A stretch of 45,168 bases of DNA from Bacteroidaceae bacterium (GTDB taxonomy: Bacteria; Bacteroidota; Bacteroidia; Bacteroidales; Bacteroidaceae), in contig JAFXDG010000115.1 of assembly GCA_017521285.1 (NCBI GenBank), positions 1 through 45,168 of the forward strand, given 5' to 3'. Positions 44,817 through 45,168 of this stretch are shown here, piece by piece. The notes beneath the pieces are model-generated. The model was not told the origin of the DNA. It made no database searches and saw only the letters and a list, made by a program, of their open reading frames with translations. A program made the position numbers and the translations under genes. How positions within the stretch are numbered: position 1 is the stretch's first letter; each line of letters opens with the position of its first letter.

Positions 44817-45168
44817 TTACAGCGGATTACTGCCAGTACCGCTACCACTGTCAGTGCCACCCGAAGTGTCATCACCGCCACCGGCTGCATCGTTGTTATC
44901 CGCATCGTCATTTCGTTCAAATGTCTGGATAGAGAGATCTTCTAGCATCTCCTTCATGCGTTTGCCGGGATAGAAGCGCACCACACGGCGCACCACATTG
45001 CTGGCATCCACCTCCTCGGCTGTCTCTTTCACCTTTGTCTGGATGGCCGGTTTGAATGTGCCGAACTCTTCCAACCGCACCGGCATACCCAAGTCCATGT
45101 AGTGCACCAGTCGGTCAATCAGTGCCTCTACCACCGCTTTTGTCTGCGTGCGGTGTACGCCACACGAA
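44817..45168 (-). CDS. HU-family DNA-binding protein, Bacteroidales type, 5' end beyond the window
   Basis: The C-terminal part (about 116 residues visible) is of the HU-like proteins common in Bacteroidales. It has VVEALIDRLVHYMDLGMPV, then RLEEFGTFKP and RVVRFYPGKRMKEML, matching the HU helix, beta-arm base and C-terminal helix. A low-complexity acidic Gly/Ser/Asp tail follows (DDADNNDAAGGGDDTSGG). The reading frame remains open to the window edge, so a GTG at 45134 is not the true start. These proteins bend or bind DNA; a specific role is unknown. Confidence 0.85.
   Translation of the reverse strand, partial: SCGVHRTQTKAVVEALIDRLVHYMDLGMPVRLEEFGTFKPAIQTKVKETAEEVDASNVVRRVVRFYPGKRMKEMLEDLSIQTFERNDDADNNDAAGGGDDTSGGTDSGSGTGSNPL

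Overview
The window comes from a member of the order Bacteroidales (Bacteroidaceae or Prevotellaceae-like; no rRNA is present to decide). Four things support this: many start regions carry the Bacteroidetes -7 box TAnnTTTG, two of them with a TTTG -33 box 19-20 nt upstream; there are seven consecutive surface lipoproteins with Mfa1/FimA-like fimbrillin domains and acidic residues just after the lipid-anchored cysteine; GH97 and GH51 glycosidases are present; and several housekeeping proteins are of Bacteroidetes type. TGA is an ordinary stop codon here.

Layout, left to right. (1) 182-2413, minus: PfkB-type sugar kinase, SIS-domain sugar-phosphate isomerase and a LOG-family nucleosidase. (2) 2561-8984: M16 zinc peptidase, a convergent PBP4-type D,D-carboxypeptidase, a small PH-domain membrane protein, nadB and an Nramp metal transporter. 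(3) 9260-22070, plus: the centrepiece, a 47-aa peptide gene followed by seven lipoprotein genes. All seven look like fimbrillins, one has three fimbrillin domains in tandem, three carry BspA-like leucine-rich repeat arrays, and a fourth has an array cut down to about one unit. (4) 22071-23745: a REP-associated tyrosine transposase (RAYT) flanked on both sides by pairs of inverted REP palindromes. (5) 23746-30736: MscS channel, M28-type glutaminyl cyclase-like lipoprotein, SufE, GH51 arabinofuranosidase, and a GH97 glycosidase interrupted by one in-frame TGA. (6) 30891-38593: a Wzx-type flippase converging on a tight seven-gene minus-strand operon (DegT aminotransferase, ATP-grasp ligase, second DegT-like protein, NeuD-like acyltransferase, MaoC hydratase, CitE-like lyase, glycosyltransferase), probably making an unusual acyl- or aminoacyl-modified amino sugar. 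(7) 38770-45168: esterase, ribD, prmC, pyrE, an SRPBCC protein, argH and a 5'-truncated HU-like protein.

The most unusual signal is the relation between repeats and lipoprotein leaders. A complete REP pair, 77 bp in its intergenic copies, occurs as a 78-bp in-frame version inside the N-terminal coding sequence at 12755, followed by two further REP halves that encode the hydrophobic core of the signal peptide. A single REP half sits in the leader of the gene at 18954, where the paralogue at 20049 has none. The genes at 14741 and 16632 have leaders built from a different inverted repeat, ending in a perfect 12-bp hairpin across the lipobox. Two more intergenic repeat families appear in frame inside the gene at 20049. 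The RAYT lies directly downstream of this cluster and has a REP half in its own reading frame. My inference is that mobile hairpin repeats have been captured as coding material, mostly in signal peptides, and may help remodel or regulate surface lipoproteins.

The rest of the intergenic space is occupied by families of short degenerate repeats: GCCATC hexamers, GGTCGAAGGTC units, GTTGATGCGTTGAGGGG units, GGAGTTCAGGAGTTACAG units and CTAATGTGC units. They are often arranged as mosaics or inverted pairs. I saw no tRNA, rRNA, CRISPR array or conventional insertion sequence.
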